A stretch of DNA of 64,000 nucleotides. It comes from Thalassoglobus polymorphus (GTDB lineage: Bacteria; Planctomycetota; Planctomycetia; Planctomycetales; Planctomycetaceae). The stretch is taken from positions 5,778,001-5,842,000 of the forward strand of contig NZ_CP036267.1 in NCBI RefSeq assembly GCF_007744255.1, given 5' to 3'. Shown here piece after piece: positions 9,854-20,020 of the stretch; position 1 is the stretch's first letter, and the number at the start of each line of letters is the position of its first letter. Under the pieces are notes generated by a model. The model did no database searches. It saw only the letters and a list, made by a program, of their open reading frames with translations, and was not told where the DNA came from. The position numbers and the translations under genes were made by a program.

Positions 9854-9945
9854 AGCATCTTTCGCATTGGTGTTCAGGTTCTGCCTCGTGGCAAGCTGTC
9901 TATGAAATCATCGAAGTGAATTTCACGGGCACGACAAAAATTGAG
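9851..9945 (-). repeat. TAGAGCA palindromic element (shortened copy)
   Basis: It contains the end TAGAGCATCTTTCG, the internal block TTCAGGTTCTGCCTCGTGG and the block TTCACGGGCACGAC, in the orientation opposite to the copy at 44571. The TAG is the stop codon of the upstream gene. The copy lies between two convergent genes. Confidence 0.8.
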
Positions 9946-9951
9946 AATACA

Positions 9952-10587
9952 CTAATTTCGTGGGAGGGCTGGCTTCTCTGCCTGATCACGGCGGCGAAGT
10001 TTAGCGAGTTGCTCAAAGTATCTCCGGACCCGCTCTTCGTATCCGGGAAGATACGACTCGCTGTAAGTTCGGAGCAAGTCGTTGCGTTCCTGCTCAGGTA
10101 AATGTCCCCAAACGGAATCAACCAGATTTGAAGGAACTTTGATGTCCTCAGCACCTGCTGATTGATTCTGATCATCTCGCGGGGCCATTCCCGCGTTTCC
10201 CGCTTGCTCAGAATTTCCCGCGGTCTTTCCCGAATCGCCTTTGCCGTCGGAGTTCATCGGAGTTTGAGACGCGCTGGACTGTTTGCCTGCAGACTGTGAG
10301 ACAAATTGCTCAAGCGCTTCAATCAGCTTTTTCTGAGCAGCCAAGCTTTCCCGAGTGACACCTTCAGCTTCGAGAGTCGCAAGGGTCTTTCTGGAGAGTT
10401 TCGTAATCTGCCCGGTGATCTCCTGGAGCGACTTCTGTTGATCGGTTCGAATTGTATCCTCTGCGCTCGCGGCTTGGGAAAGTACAATGAACACTAAGAC
10501 GAGCAGCACCAAAACAGTTCGAGAACATTTGCATGTGTGCTCTGCGACAGCTTTTGGAAAGTTTTGTGATGTGAGGTAGTCCGACAT
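9952..10587 (-). CDS. small secreted or membrane-anchored protein of unknown function
   Basis: The 211-residue protein has a hydrophobic signal-type helix around residues 24–42 (VLVLLVLVFIVLSQAASA). A helical, Gln/Ser/Gly-rich middle follows, then a conserved-looking charged C-terminus containing VWGHLPEQERNDLLRTYSE and the arginine-rich AKLRRRDQAEK. Similar C-termini (a 'WGxLPxxxR' type motif) occur in small proteins next to VWA operons in planctomycetes. It is convergent with that block here and separated from it by a repeat. No catalytic motif was recognised, so no function is assigned. Confidence 0.75.
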   Translation of the reverse strand: MSDYLTSQNFPKAVAEHTCKCSRTVLVLLVLVFIVLSQAASAEDTIRTDQQKSLQEITGQITKLSRKTLATLEAEGVTRESLAAQKKLIEALEQFVSQSAGKQSSASQTPMNSDGKGDSGKTAGNSEQAGNAGMAPRDDQNQSAGAEDIKVPSNLVDSVWGHLPEQERNDLLRTYSESYLPGYEERVRRYFEQLAKLRRRDQAEKPALPRN

Positions 10588-10741
10588 TATTCAAACTTGA
10601 TAGAGTGAGTGCGGTACATTCTGCTCTTCTTCATTGCCCGAATTTACGCCCGAAAATAATCGTTTCAGGTTTGGTTCGAGTTCCACAGTTTACCACACCC
10701 GACTGACCACCGTTCAAGTCAATTTCGAGATTCATTCAGAA

Positions 10742-11629
10742 ATGTCTCCACCTCCACTCAGAGTACTTGTTGTGGCACGTGACCAGTCGGATCATGTGCA
10801 AGTCGCTCAGCGAGCACTCTGTGAGTTACTCACACAGCACGCTGGAATTGAACTTGTCGCGACACTGACCGCGAACGACGATGCATATGAGGACATCGAT
10901 GCAGAGGTCGCTTTCGTTGTCGGAGGTGATGGGGCGATCCTCCGTGCCTGCCGCTGGTTTGGAACGACTCAAATCCCGATACTAGGTGTCAACCTGGGGC
11001 GACTGGGATTCCTGGCAGATCTTTCTCAGGAGGCGTTGCCTGAAATCCTTGATGAGCTGGCGAACAGAAAATTTGAAGTCATTTCACACTTGATGTTCGA
11101 ATGCCATCACCGAAAGGCACTTGGAGGAAGTGAGTGTTACTTGGGACTGAACGAAACAGCTCTGCTTTCAGCGGCGTCGCTGTCGCTGATTGATGTGGAA
11201 CTTGCGATTAATGGAGATCCCGTCACAACATACAGCGGAGACGGATTGATTATCAGCACGCCTGTCGGATCGACTGCACACAATCTTTCAGCTGGGGGGC
11301 CAATTCTGCGACAGGATCTTCGGGCGTTTGTGGTCACTCCAATCTGCCCGCACACACTGACCGTACGACCGATTGTCGATCGGGCTGATGCAGAATATCA
11401 AATCACTGCGCCTAGCGTTCCTGAAGGAGTGATGCTCGTGATCGATGGGCAAATCAAGGTTCCGTTCGAATCAGGCGATGTCGTAACGATCCGGCAAGCG
11501 AATGTTTCATTCCAACTTGTCCGAGTGGAGGGGCATCGTTTTTATCACACACTGCATCGCAAACTGGGCTGGGATGGTCAACCGAGATATCAAAGAGGTC
11601 GAATCGAGAGGGGGACAGCAGATGATTAA
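10742..11629 (+). CDS. nadK: NAD kinase
   Basis: The 295-residue protein is an ATP-NAD kinase that makes NADP from NAD in the cytoplasm. It has the catalytic GGDG motif (residues 61–64, in VVGGDGAILRA), the NE pair (LNETA, 137–138) and the glycine-rich segment GDGLIISTPVGSTAHNLSAG, where the usual Tyr after TA is His. An in-frame start at 10634 exists, but the family-like N-terminus begins at the ATG at 10742. It is divergent from the small secreted protein upstream. Length matches the family. Confidence 0.93.
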   Translation: MSPPPLRVLVVARDQSDHVQVAQRALCELLTQHAGIELVATLTANDDAYEDIDAEVAFVVGGDGAILRACRWFGTTQIPILGVNLGRLGFLADLSQEALPEILDELANRKFEVISHLMFECHHRKALGGSECYLGLNETALLSAASLSLIDVELAINGDPVTTYSGDGLIISTPVGSTAHNLSAGGPILRQDLRAFVVTPICPHTLTVRPIVDRADAEYQITAPSVPEGVMLVIDGQIKVPFESGDVVTIRQANVSFQLVRVEGHRFYHTLHRKLGWDGQPRYQRGRIERGTADD

Positions 11630-12144
11630 CATAAAGTCAACAGCTTGATCAGCAGATTTTGCTTGAATCTGAGAAAACAGTTCAACTCTGGCTGTTTCTT
11701 CAATCAAGGTCTTTGATTTGTTTCGATGAACTGTAAGAATAACTATTAAGTTCAGCTTGACGACAAACTGCGGGTCTAGAGCATTTTAGGAAATGACGAG
11801 CGCGTACAGTCTCGTGGGGCACGGTCTTGACACTAATTCAAGACATTCTTCACGGACGCGAGAAACGCGAAAGAGTTCTAGTAAGTTTCGACTCGGAATG
11901 AACTCTTTGGAACATTCAACTTTACGATTCGAAGGGCAAGCCAAGATTTTGCCCAAGAGCATGTTCAGCCAAATACATATTCAATTGTTACGTTTCCTGA
12001 TTCAAATCATTGGTGGCTCACCTCTGATCCCGATCCGTTCGTTGATTTATCAATACAAAATTCTTGATCTCAATGTTTCTCATCCGAGATCCCTCCCAAT
12101 AGGTTTTCCCTACTTGCGGAGTTCTACCGAGGAGTAACTCGATA
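11630..12144. other. intergenic region with a decayed repeat
   Basis: About 515 bp separate nadK and korA. The region holds one decayed TAGAGCA element (11777–11881). A weak open frame (11793–12137) runs through the repeat and looks non-coding. A purine-rich ribosome-binding site (GAGGAG) lies near 12129, just upstream of korA. No tRNA or promoter could be assigned with confidence. Confidence 0.6.
11777..11881 (-). repeat. TAGAGCA palindromic element (decayed)
   Basis: It starts TAGAGCATTTTAGG, contains TCTCGTGG and TTCTTCACGGACGCGAG in the expected order, and ends GTTCTAG. It is recognisably the same family as the full copy at 37097, in the same orientation. Confidence 0.65.
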
Positions 12145-14046
12145 ATGTCTTCTGAGAGTTCTGCATCCAAGTCCAACGGTCAGCCAGCGGGTTCCGCTGA
12201 CGCGAAAGCTTTGCAAACGATGGAATCGGTCGTCATCCGATTTTGTGGTGATTCCGGTGACGGGATGCAATTGGCAGGAACCCAGTTTACAAACGTCTCT
12301 GCAGTCTTCGGAAACGACGTCAGTACATTGCCTGACTTCCCTGCGGAAATTCGTGCGCCCGCTGGATCACTTTTCGGAGTGAGTGGGTTCCAGGTCTGTT
12401 TCTCGAGTGGAGAAGTTTTCACTCCGGGAGACGAGGTCAACACTTTGGTGGCCATGAATCCGGCAGCTTTGAAAACAAACCTGGAGGACCTTCAACGAGG
12501 TGGCACGCTCATCGTCAATGAAGATGCCTTCGACAAGGGAAACCTGCAAAAAGCCCATTACGATTCAAATCCGCTGGATGACGTCGACGGAAACTTAGCT
12601 GCGTTTCGTGTCCACAAAGTCCCGATGACTCGCTTAACGCGAGATTCTGTCGAAGGACTCGGCTTGACGGTCCGTGAAGCAGATCGATGTAAGAACTTCT
12701 TCGCACTCGGACTCGTTTTCTGGCTTTACGATCGCGACTCCACACCGACCGAGGATTGGGTAAAAGAAAAGTTTGCCAAACACCCCAGTATCGTCGAAGC
12801 CAACTTGCGAGCACTCAAAGCTGGTTACAACTACGGATTTTCGACGGAACAGTTTACCGTTCACTATGAAGTTCCCTCAGCGGAACTTGAACCGGGACGC
12901 TACCGAAAGATTACCGGGAACGAAGCCGTTGCGATGGGCTTAGCAGCTGCCGCAAAGCTCGCAGAAGTAGAACTGTTCTATGGCGGATATCCAATCACAC
13001 CGGCGAGTGACATCCTGCATGAACTCTCTAAGCTGAAACGATTTGGTATCAAAACGTTTCAAGCGGAAGACGAAATTGCAGCGATCACCTCAGTTGTCGG
13101 AGCGGCATTCGGCGGAGCGTTAGCAGTCACTGCCAGTAGTGGTCCCGGAATCGCGCTGAAGGGCGAAGGAATCGGCCTTGGTGTGATCACTGAGCTGCCA
13201 ATGATCATCGTCAACGTTCAGCGTGGTGGCCCCAGTACAGGACTCCCCACAAAAACTGAACAGTCCGATCTCTTCCTGAGCTACTTTGGACGGAATGGAG
13301 ACTGCCCGATGCCGGTCATCGCAGCACGCTCTCCTGCCGACTGCTTTCAGATGGCACAGGAGGCTGTCCGGATTGCTGTTGAATTCATGACCCCTGTCTT
13401 CCTGATGACGGACGGTTACATCGCTAACGGAGCTGAGCCCTGGAAAATTCCAGCGATCTCAGATCTCAAGAAAGTGAGCATCTCGCATCCTCAGGAATCC
13501 AACGGAAATGGAGATGGATTCCTTCCATATTTGCGAGACGAAAACCTTGTCCGTCCTTGGGCAGTTCCCGGAACTCCGGGGCTGGAACACCGCTTGGGCG
13601 GTTTGGAAAAAGCAGATGGTTCAGGAAACGTTTCATATGATCCTGACAACCACGACAACATGACTCGCATTCGTGCTCAGAAAATCATGAACATTGCTGA
13701 GTCGATTCCTGAGCAAGAAGTTGAAGGGCCAGAGTCAGGAGATTTGCTGGTCGTCAGCTGGGGCGGAACCTACGGAGCAGTGAAGTCCGCCTGCATGGAA
13801 TCCCGTCGACAAGGAAAATCGGTGGCTCATTGCCATTTGCAATACATCCATCCTTTCCCCAAAAACCTGGGAACGATCCTGAAAAACTACAAAAAAGTCC
13901 TCATCCCGGAACTCAACGGCGGGCAAATGTGGATGATTTTGCGAGGCCTGTACCTTGTTGATGCGGTCAGCTTCAGCAAAGTGAAAGGAAAGCCGTTCCT
14001 GATCGGGGAATTGTGTGCAAAGATTGATGAGGTTCTGGAAAGTTAG
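12145..14046 (+). CDS. korA: 2-oxoacid:ferredoxin oxidoreductase, fused gamma–alpha subunit
   Basis: The 633-residue protein has an N-terminal gamma (catalytic-domain-2) module beginning near residue 32 with [16 protein letters not shown]. The pyrimidine-binding alpha domain follows, with [15 protein letters not shown] and [14 protein letters not shown]. This fused arrangement is typical of KorA in 2-oxoglutarate or related 2-oxoacid:ferredoxin oxidoreductases, which oxidatively decarboxylate the acid to its acyl-CoA and reduce ferredoxin. Substrate choice (2-oxoglutarate versus others) is inferred from family similarity. GAGGAG lies 10 bp before the ATG. The beta subunit follows 145 bp downstream. 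Confidence 0.93.
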   Translation: MSSESSASKSNGQPAGSADAKALQTMESVVIRFCGDSGDGMQLAGTQFTNVSAVFGNDVSTLPDFPAEIRAPAGSLFGVSGFQVCFSSGEVFTPGDEVNTLVAMNPAALKTNLEDLQRGGTLIVNEDAFDKGNLQKAHYDSNPLDDVDGNLAAFRVHKVPMTRLTRDSVEGLGLTVREADRCKNFFALGLVFWLYDRDSTPTEDWVKEKFAKHPSIVEANLRALKAGYNYGFSTEQFTVHYEVPSAELEPGRYRKITGNEAVAMGLAAAAKLAEVELFYGGYPITPASDILHELSKLKRFGIKTFQAEDEIAAITSVVGAAFGGALAVTASSGPGIALKGEGIGLGVITELPMIIVNVQRGGPSTGLPTKTEQSDLFLSYFGRNGDCPMPVIAARSPADCFQMAQEAVRIAVEFMTPVFLMTDGYIANGAEPWKIPAISDLKKVSISHPQESNGNGDGFLPYLRDENLVRPWAVPGTPGLEHRLGGLEKADGSGNVSYDPDNHDNMTRIRAQKIMNIAESIPEQEVEGPESGDLLVVSWGGTYGAVKSACMESRRQGKSVAHCHLQYIHPFPKNLGTILKNYKKVLIPELNGGQMWMILRGLYLVDAVSFSKVKGKPFLIGELCAKIDEVLES

Positions 14047-14191
14047 CAGTGAAGAAACTCTCACGAATCCTTTGACACCATTGTGATTCAATCGTTTTTC
14101 GATCACATGTTCAGAGTTGAGTGAGAGCGAAGAAGTTTACGTTGCCGTTTGCTTTTTACTGATACAAGTTTGATTACTTAGGTGTATTACG

Positions 14192-15217
14192 ATGTCAGCT
14201 GATACAAGTCTTCCAGTATTGACTCAAAAAGATTTCGCGAGCGATCAGGAAATTCGCTGGTGTCCAAGGTGCGGTGATTACTCGATTCTCGCTCAGATGA
14301 AGAAAGTATTGCCAACACTGGGCATTCCGAAAGAGGACATCGTATTCGTATCAGGAATTGGATGTTCCAGTCGCTTCCCGTATTACATGTCGACATACGG
14401 AATGCACAGTATCCATGGACGAGCACCGGCGATTGCCACAGGATTGAAAGTTGCCCGCCCGGAACTGACAGTCTTTGTGATTACCGGTGATGGAGACGCA
14501 CTCTCCATCGGCGGGAACCATTTGCTGCATGCCTTGCGACGAAATGTTGACCTGAAAATCATCATGTTCAACAACCAGATCTATGGGCTCACGAAAGGTC
14601 AGTATTCACCGACCAGCCCATTGGGTAAGAAAACCAAAAGTACACCGTTCGGTTCAGTCGACCGCCCACTCAATCCGCTCTCCGTGGCGATCGGAGCAGG
14701 GGCGACATTTGTGGCTCGCAGTGCCGATGTTGACATCAAACACTTGACCATGGTGCTCGAACGGGCCGCCCGGCACAAAGGGTCTGCCTTTGTTGAAGTT
14801 TATCAGGATTGCAACGTCTTCAATTCCGGAGCCTTTGAGTTTGCCACCAAGAAAGACCAGAAGCAGGAAAACTGCATCTATCTGGAAAATGGTAAACCAC
14901 TCATCTATGGAAATGATCGAGACAAGGGAATCCGCCTGACCGGAGCAGGCAACCCGGAAGTTGTAAACCTCAGCGACGTCAAGGAAGACGATTTACTCTT
15001 CCACGATGAGTCATCTGACGATCCGACACCGGCATTCCGCCTCGCTCAAATGCGCTGGCCAAATTCCCCCGAGCCAATGGGAATCTTCCGCAGTATCGAC
15101 CGCCCAACATACGATGGCGAAGTCGATCGCCAATTCAAACAATGTATGGAACAAGGGACAGCCGATCTGGAAGCGCTGTTCAATTCCGGAGATACCTGGG
15201 ACGTGAAACCGAAATAA
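14192..15217 (+). CDS. korB: 2-oxoacid:ferredoxin oxidoreductase, beta subunit
   Basis: The 341-residue protein is the thiamine-pyrophosphate-binding beta subunit that partners KorA. It has CPRCGDYSIL near the N-terminus, GIGCSSRFPYYM, the TPP/Mg motif GDGDALSIGGNH, and NNQIYGLTKGQYSPTS, all standard for KorB/PorB. No ferredoxin-like delta subunit is encoded beside it, so external ferredoxin must accept the electrons. The 145-bp gap to korA has no obvious terminator. The two genes are probably one unit. Confidence 0.95.
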   Translation: MSADTSLPVLTQKDFASDQEIRWCPRCGDYSILAQMKKVLPTLGIPKEDIVFVSGIGCSSRFPYYMSTYGMHSIHGRAPAIATGLKVARPELTVFVITGDGDALSIGGNHLLHALRRNVDLKIIMFNNQIYGLTKGQYSPTSPLGKKTKSTPFGSVDRPLNPLSVAIGAGATFVARSADVDIKHLTMVLERAARHKGSAFVEVYQDCNVFNSGAFEFATKKDQKQENCIYLENGKPLIYGNDRDKGIRLTGAGNPEVVNLSDVKEDDLLFHDESSDDPTPAFRLAQMRWPNSPEPMGIFRSIDRPTYDGEVDRQFKQCMEQGTADLEALFNSGDTWDVKPK

Positions 15218-15230
15218 GTTCGACGCTGAA

Positions 15231-16595
15231 TTGCCGCCTTCAAAGTCCTCACCGTCGATCGCATTCATCACCAAATCTGTCGTCATCAGCCAAATGCTCT
15301 TCACTGCGGGGCATTCGCTGACGACGGGTGGGTTCCTCTATTATTTCGTCTATGAATTCAGCGCGTTTCGGTCGTCGCCATTCCTTTTAGCGGCACTCCA
15401 AATTGCCCCGGAATCCTGCGAAGCTCTCAGCCTGTTCACACGTCAAATCCTGCGATTTGTGAAGAGCCGAAAATGGTTGTGGGTTTCCTGCTTGATGCTA
15501 GCGCGGATCACAGCGTTACTCATCCCGGCAACTTTGCTTTTCGACGAAGACTCAAAGTACGCAGCGGTTTTGATTCTCGGCGCGGTCGCAGTTTGGCACC
15601 TGCTGCAAGGAATCGCCTATTGCAGCTACATCTCCTGGCTCAGTGATCTGGTTCCGGAAATGAACTGGGGGCGATTCTTCGCCAAACGGAAAATCGCTTC
15701 TCTGTCGATCGCGATCATTGTTCCAATCAGTGCTGGACTCGCTCGAAAAGCATGGATCAATGGGTTACCTGACGTTTGGAAAACTCGCAGCTTCGCCGCC
15801 ATCTTTATCGTCGGAGCCGCACTGGTCATTGCTTCCATTCTTCCAATGCTATGGATTCCAGACCGTGCGATTCGAATTGAGCAGAAGTCGGCGGGCCGAA
15901 CCTGGGGGGACTGGGCCTCTCTTTTTCGTAGTCAGTTCGGTTGGCTGCTCGCGTCTAGATGGTGGCTCGCCTTCTTTCAGGGGCTCACACAAGCGGTGAT
16001 CTTCAAGTTCAGCGTGGACCTCCTGAAGATCAGCCTCAATGAATATTACATTCTTCTGGCAGCGATGCTTAGCCTGCAAATGGCGACATCATGGTACGCC
16101 GGTCTGCTGTGCGACCGTGGCCGGGATCGCCAACTTTTAATTTGGAGCCTGATCGGCGTGAGCTTCGCCATGTTTTTCTGGATGGCAGCTACCCCCGAGA
16201 CAAAATGGATGGCAGGCGGAGCGTATCTACTTTGGGGCGGCTTTGGTTTTGTGAACATCGCCTTGCAGAACCTCACACTTAAGTTGGCACCATCTGGTGA
16301 CAACACCTTGCACATCAGCCTGTCGCGACAAGGGAGCGGGCTCGTTGCTGGATTCGCTGGCTTGCTGGGAGGGCTTTGGTTGCAGGAGTTGTTAGAGAAC
16401 TCAACCCATTCAGAGCTTCGCTCATACCAGTTGATCTTTCTGATCTCTTGGCTCGGACGATTAAGTGCCGCTTTCTGGCTGATCCCGCTGCAACAACCTG
16501 ACGCGGAGCAAAAAGAAGAAACCACGCAGGTGCCGAGGCGCGCAGATTCAGATCGGAAAAAACCTTCTTCAAAAAATAGAATCCACATCCGATGA
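15231..16595 (+). CDS. MFS-type transporter
   Basis: The protein of up to 454 residues is made of about ten to twelve hydrophobic helices with short charged loops. A central loop around residues 215–230 is typical of major facilitator proteins, and the C-terminus is charged and cytoplasmic-looking. The only available start near korB is TTG at 15231, 13 bp after the korB stop; the first in-frame ATG is at 15294, inside the first helix. Either could be used. The substrate cannot be read from the sequence. Tight spacing suggests co-transcription with korAB. Confidence 0.8.
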   Translation: MPPSKSSPSIAFITKSVVISQMLFTAGHSLTTGGFLYYFVYEFSAFRSSPFLLAALQIAPESCEALSLFTRQILRFVKSRKWLWVSCLMLARITALLIPATLLFDEDSKYAAVLILGAVAVWHLLQGIAYCSYISWLSDLVPEMNWGRFFAKRKIASLSIAIIVPISAGLARKAWINGLPDVWKTRSFAAIFIVGAALVIASILPMLWIPDRAIRIEQKSAGRTWGDWASLFRSQFGWLLASRWWLAFFQGLTQAVIFKFSVDLLKISLNEYYILLAAMLSLQMATSWYAGLLCDRGRDRQLLIWSLIGVSFAMFFWMAATPETKWMAGGAYLLWGGFGFVNIALQNLTLKLAPSGDNTLHISLSRQGSGLVAGFAGLLGGLWLQELLENSTHSELRSYQLIFLISWLGRLSAAFWLIPLQQPDAEQKEETTQVPRRADSDRKKPSSKNRIHIR

Positions 16596-16700
16596 TTGAC
16601 TGAATCTGGAAGTCGTCGCCCCTTCGATCCCCTCGAATAATTTCGATCGTGCCGTTGTGGGTCTGTGGTTTCCCCGACTCAGCTGATACCACAAAGAGTT

Positions 16701-17198
16701 TCAGTCGCTTTCAGCCTTTTCGCCGATAAAGACGACTTCATCACCGACATGAATCGTTCCTCCTGACACGACTCGCGAAATCAGTCCACCATGGCCGCGC
16801 ATCGCTTGAAACCCTCCTTCACCCAGATTTTTCTCCATCCGTGAGCAGGGAGCACATTCCCCAGCCCCCTCAAAGATCACATCACCGATGCGAAATCGAT
16901 GCTTCTTTAGCGATGCCAGATTGATCCCTGAAACGACCAGATTTCGGCGCAGCAACTCGGGCTTCACTTCTCGATTGCTCAGAAACTGCGCAACCACCGC
17001 AAGATGTTCATATTGAAACATCGAGACTTGCCGCTCGCCGCCCGGCTTGTGTTCGCTGTGGTAATCTCCGACCAACCCGGTATCGACGCGAACTTCAACT
17101 TGTTTAACGGGTTGAATCACCGATTGTGACCGAGACGACAGACCGATCCATTCCAGCTTGCCGACTTGCGGAACAGTTTGGAGTAATTGGTGTAACAT
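16701..17198 (-). CDS. MOSC domain protein
   Basis: The 165-residue protein is a stand-alone MOSC domain, the beta-barrel fold shared with the C-terminus of molybdenum cofactor sulfurase. It shows the conserved features LLRRNLVVSGIN and GECAPCSRME with the conserved cysteine, and RGHGGLISRVVSGG. MOSC proteins such as YiiM handle molybdenum cofactor or N-hydroxylated substrates. It is the last of three minus-strand genes (oxidoreductase, murD, MOSC), with 23 bp to murD, so they are probably co-transcribed. No functional link to MurD is evident. Confidence 0.88.
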   Translation of the reverse strand: MLHQLLQTVPQVGKLEWIGLSSRSQSVIQPVKQVEVRVDTGLVGDYHSEHKPGGERQVSMFQYEHLAVVAQFLSNREVKPELLRRNLVVSGINLASLKKHRFRIGDVIFEGAGECAPCSRMEKNLGEGGFQAMRGHGGLISRVVSGGTIHVGDEVVFIGEKAESD

Positions 17199-17221
17199 TG
17201 TTTGTCCCTTTTCGTTCGGTT

Positions 17222-18622
17222 TCAGAAAGGCAAATTCTTCACATGGCTTTCAACAAGGTGACGGAAGACTTCGCCCCGCTGTGCGTAATTTGCAAACTGT
17301 GAGCCGCTACTGCAAGCCGGTGAGAATAAAACCGCCTCTTCCGAGCCCACTCGCTGGACGGCCCACGTGAATGCTTCCGGTAATGTCTCGACGACAATCA
17401 ACTCCACGGATCGGTTTGCCTGGCTGATCATTTCTGCCATACAGGGACCTGTTTCACCGATGAGGGCAACTGCTTTGGCTCGATTTGAGATGGCTTGGCA
17501 GAGAGAACTTAGATCGACATTCTTACTTTTCCCACCGGCAATGAGCACGAAGGGCGAGTCGATGGAATTCAAAGCAGCCAGCGTTGCTTCCGGGGTTGTC
17601 GCTTTTGAGTCATTGAGAAATTTCACACCGTGCACGGTAGCAACTTCTTCAAGTCGATGAGGCAACTGCTGAAACGAATTCAAACTTTGCTGAATTTTAC
17701 TCAGCGAAATCGGAAATCGAGAACAGACGGCAGCGACGCTCGCTGCGATGTTTAATCTTTGATGCGGTGAGTTAAGCGAAACTGGAAGTGATCGGAAAAG
17801 AATCTCCTGCTCGTTCCCGCCAAAATTGATTACGAAGCGATCTTGCTGCAGCGAAACAGACGCTGAACCTGACGAACATTCAGCTCCAAAGAGAACTCGA
17901 TCTCCGTGAGTTTCCCAATCGCGTAAACTTTCATGAAGTACAGAGACATCCCCGGGGAGTTGCCAGCTGAGTGCTCGCTGTTTCGCAGTGCGGTAGCTGT
18001 CCAAGCCACCATGCCAGTCGAGGTGATTGGGAGCGAAGTTGGTAACCACTGCCACTTCAGCCCGTGGCTTCAAGGCAACAAGGTGTTCCAATTGAAAGCT
18101 GCTCAGTTCGAGAACGACCCATTCATCCGGAGAGATGGTCTCCACGTCAGGGAGCAAGCTGATTCCGATGTTCCCACCGAGCCGACAGGAGACACCATTG
18201 GTACTGAGAAGGTGATGAATGAGTGCTGTCGTTGTCGACTTTCCCACAGTCCCTGTGACAATCAATCTCCTCGCCCGGCAACGTTCCCAGAAGAGGTTCA
18301 TCTCCGTCGTGATTGGGACATTGTGATCCAGAGCGACTTTCGTAAAGCGATTTTCATGAATCGCAATGCCCGGATTCACCACGATCAAATCGGCATTCGC
18401 AAAATCCATCTCACGATGTTCTCCCAGGACAAGCTGGGAGAGTTGATCGATATCAACTTGAGAAAGTGACTCTGCGAGTTGCTCTCTTGTTTGCAAATCT
18501 GTCAGGGTAACTTCAGCGCCACGCTGCAAAAGGAAGCGGACCACACCAACTCCTCCACCGAATCGTCCGAGCCCCATTACGGTCACTCGTTTACCAACGA
18601 ATTCGGTAGCAGAAGATGTCAT
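17222..18622 (-). CDS. murD: UDP-N-acetylmuramoylalanine–D-glutamate ligase
   Basis: The 466-residue cytoplasmic ligase adds D-glutamate to UDP-MurNAc-L-alanine in peptidoglycan synthesis. Domains in order: an N-terminal nucleotide-binding fold (VTVMGLGRFGGGVG), a central ATPase with TGTVGKSTTT, and a C-terminal Mur ligase domain with LPHRLEEVATVHGVKFLNDSKAT read in two adjacent parts. In the phosphate loop the usual Asn (TNGKS/SNGKS) is Val. The gene is not in a dcw cluster here. It lies 12 bp downstream of a Gfo/Idh/MocA oxidoreductase gene and 23 bp upstream of a MOSC gene. Identification is firm. Confidence 0.93.
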   Translation of the reverse strand: MTSSATEFVGKRVTVMGLGRFGGGVGVVRFLLQRGAEVTLTDLQTREQLAESLSQVDIDQLSQLVLGEHREMDFANADLIVVNPGIAIHENRFTKVALDHNVPITTEMNLFWERCRARRLIVTGTVGKSTTTALIHHLLSTNGVSCRLGGNIGISLLPDVETISPDEWVVLELSSFQLEHLVALKPRAEVAVVTNFAPNHLDWHGGLDSYRTAKQRALSWQLPGDVSVLHESLRDWETHGDRVLFGAECSSGSASVSLQQDRFVINFGGNEQEILFRSLPVSLNSPHQRLNIAASVAAVCSRFPISLSKIQQSLNSFQQLPHRLEEVATVHGVKFLNDSKATTPEATLAALNSIDSPFVLIAGGKSKNVDLSSLCQAISNRAKAVALIGETGPCMAEMISQANRSVELIVVETLPEAFTWAVQRVGSEEAVLFSPACSSGSQFANYAQRGEVFRHLVESHVKNLPF

Positions 18623-18634
18623 GAGTTTTGCGGG

Positions 18635-19687
18635 TTACGACTCAAGAGGAAGGGTCACAGGAGCGTTCGCTTCAGCACTTCGCGAAACGGCTTCAACAAA
18701 CTCCATGTATTTGACACCAGTTTTGAAGTCCGTCAGCGACACTTTTTTGTTTCCACGAATCGCGTCAACGAAGTCCTGCTCAACATTCCAGGAACCTTTT
18801 TCTTCCTCTGGAATTTCCATGAGCTGTAACTCCTTGTCATCTGCTCGGCCGCATGAGACTTTCTCCTGACCGTCGACAAATTCGACTTTGATAGTTCCTC
18901 GACTGCCGTAAAGATGGATCTGCAATCCCGGCCCAAACAGAGTGACACCACTGAGGTGGTACATGCAACGAACCCCACCTTTGAGCTCCGCCACGACTTG
19001 CAAACTGTCAGGGACGCCAACCTCGACAAAACAGTTCTCTTCAGGAAGCGGACGCGTCGGCTCAAAGAGTTCTGCTTGAGCGAAGACTTGCACAGGCTCG
19101 GGAGCCCATCGCATCAATGATTCATGCAGGATCCCCAGAGCAAGTGTGTTCTTCCCACTAAGCTCGGCATCCTGTCGCGGATGTAGTGGTTTGCTGTAAT
19201 CCCAGAACTGGTCGTTGGCTCCCAGAACGATCACCTCGCGAAGGTCTCCAAGAAAATGTGTCTTCAGCAAGCTTGTGATTGCTGGACCGCACTCGAGTCC
19301 AAACGGACTGGGCACAATTTGTGCGACGAGTTCTGGATGAGCCTTGGACGCTTCCAGCATCTGTTTTGCTTCGTCGAGATTTCTGGCCATGCGGGCTTCA
19401 GTCAGAACATGCTTGCCCGCTTCCAGAGCAGCACAAGTGACTTCACAATGGAGATTCGGCCAGGTTCCAATGACAACGGCATCAATTTCTGGAGACGCGA
19501 CCAGCTCTTGCCAGGTCTCGAATGTTTGCGGAATGCCGAACTCGTCAGCGACGCGTTGACTCGATTCTACGGTACTGTTCGCGACTGCTGAAATCTCGAC
19601 CCCGTCAATCGCCTGAAGACCGGGGATGTGACGCACACGAGTATTTTCACCCGCTCCAATAAGCCCGATACGAATTGATTCTGACAT
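18635..19687 (-). CDS. Gfo/Idh/MocA family oxidoreductase
   Basis: The 350-residue protein has an N-terminal NAD(P)-binding Rossmann fold starting [12 protein letters not shown]. The family's [12 protein letters not shown] follows; the classic form is EKP, and the Lys-Pro pair is replaced here by Ala-Arg. The C-terminal alpha/beta domain is typical. The ATG at 19687 gives the canonical N-terminus; a longer frame to 19768 adds a non-conserved leader. Planctomycetes carry many such sugar-dehydrogenase-like proteins and the substrate is not predictable. The missing Lys makes the catalytic role uncertain. Confidence 0.88.
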   Translation of the reverse strand: MSESIRIGLIGAGENTRVRHIPGLQAIDGVEISAVANSTVESSQRVADEFGIPQTFETWQELVASPEIDAVVIGTWPNLHCEVTCAALEAGKHVLTEARMARNLDEAKQMLEASKAHPELVAQIVPSPFGLECGPAITSLLKTHFLGDLREVIVLGANDQFWDYSKPLHPRQDAELSGKNTLALGILHESLMRWAPEPVQVFAQAELFEPTRPLPEENCFVEVGVPDSLQVVAELKGGVRCMYHLSGVTLFGPGLQIHLYGSRGTIKVEFVDGQEKVSCGRADDKELQLMEIPEEEKGSWNVEQDFVDAIRGNKKVSLTDFKTGVKYMEFVEAVSRSAEANAPVTLPLES

Positions 19688-20020
19688 AGCCAAGCACGCC
19701 TTTATAGTGTCCGCGGTGATAGTCGTCTGATCTTCTGAATATTCAGCTCGCGAGACAGAACCAGACAAACCGACTCGCGAATCGTATCAAAATCTGCAAA
19801 GGAGAGTTTCAATATTGTTGCAAATTGAGGCAGGCCAATCCCTGCATAATAATTCGCTGGGATAGTATCGACTTTTGGAAGCTGCAGGGAGTCTTGTTCA
19901 GAAGAACCGGAGAATCAGGAAAATTCACTGAACAAATTGACAGACATTTCGTTATATTCCGTATGGATCGGAAAATATTCTCTTTCAGTCTCGACAGAAG
20001 CAGGGAAAGGACCTCCCGGA
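19688..20020. other. divergent intergenic region
   Basis: A 333-bp space lies between the divergently transcribed oxidoreductase and UvrC-like genes and should contain both promoters. A TTGACA sits at 19937, but no convincing -10 box is found at standard spacing. No repeat or RNA gene was recognised. Confidence 0.4.

Noticed and set aside
11793-12137. 114-residue open frame before korA
   Set aside because: It runs through a decayed TAGAGCA repeat, has no recognisable features and no good start.
16046-16588. 180-residue minus-strand frame
   Set aside because: It is antisense to the MFS transporter gene, whose hydrophobic pattern is clear.
19937-19967. promoter starting at TTGACA before the UvrC-like gene
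   Set aside because: No acceptable -10 box lies at 16–18 bp spacing.
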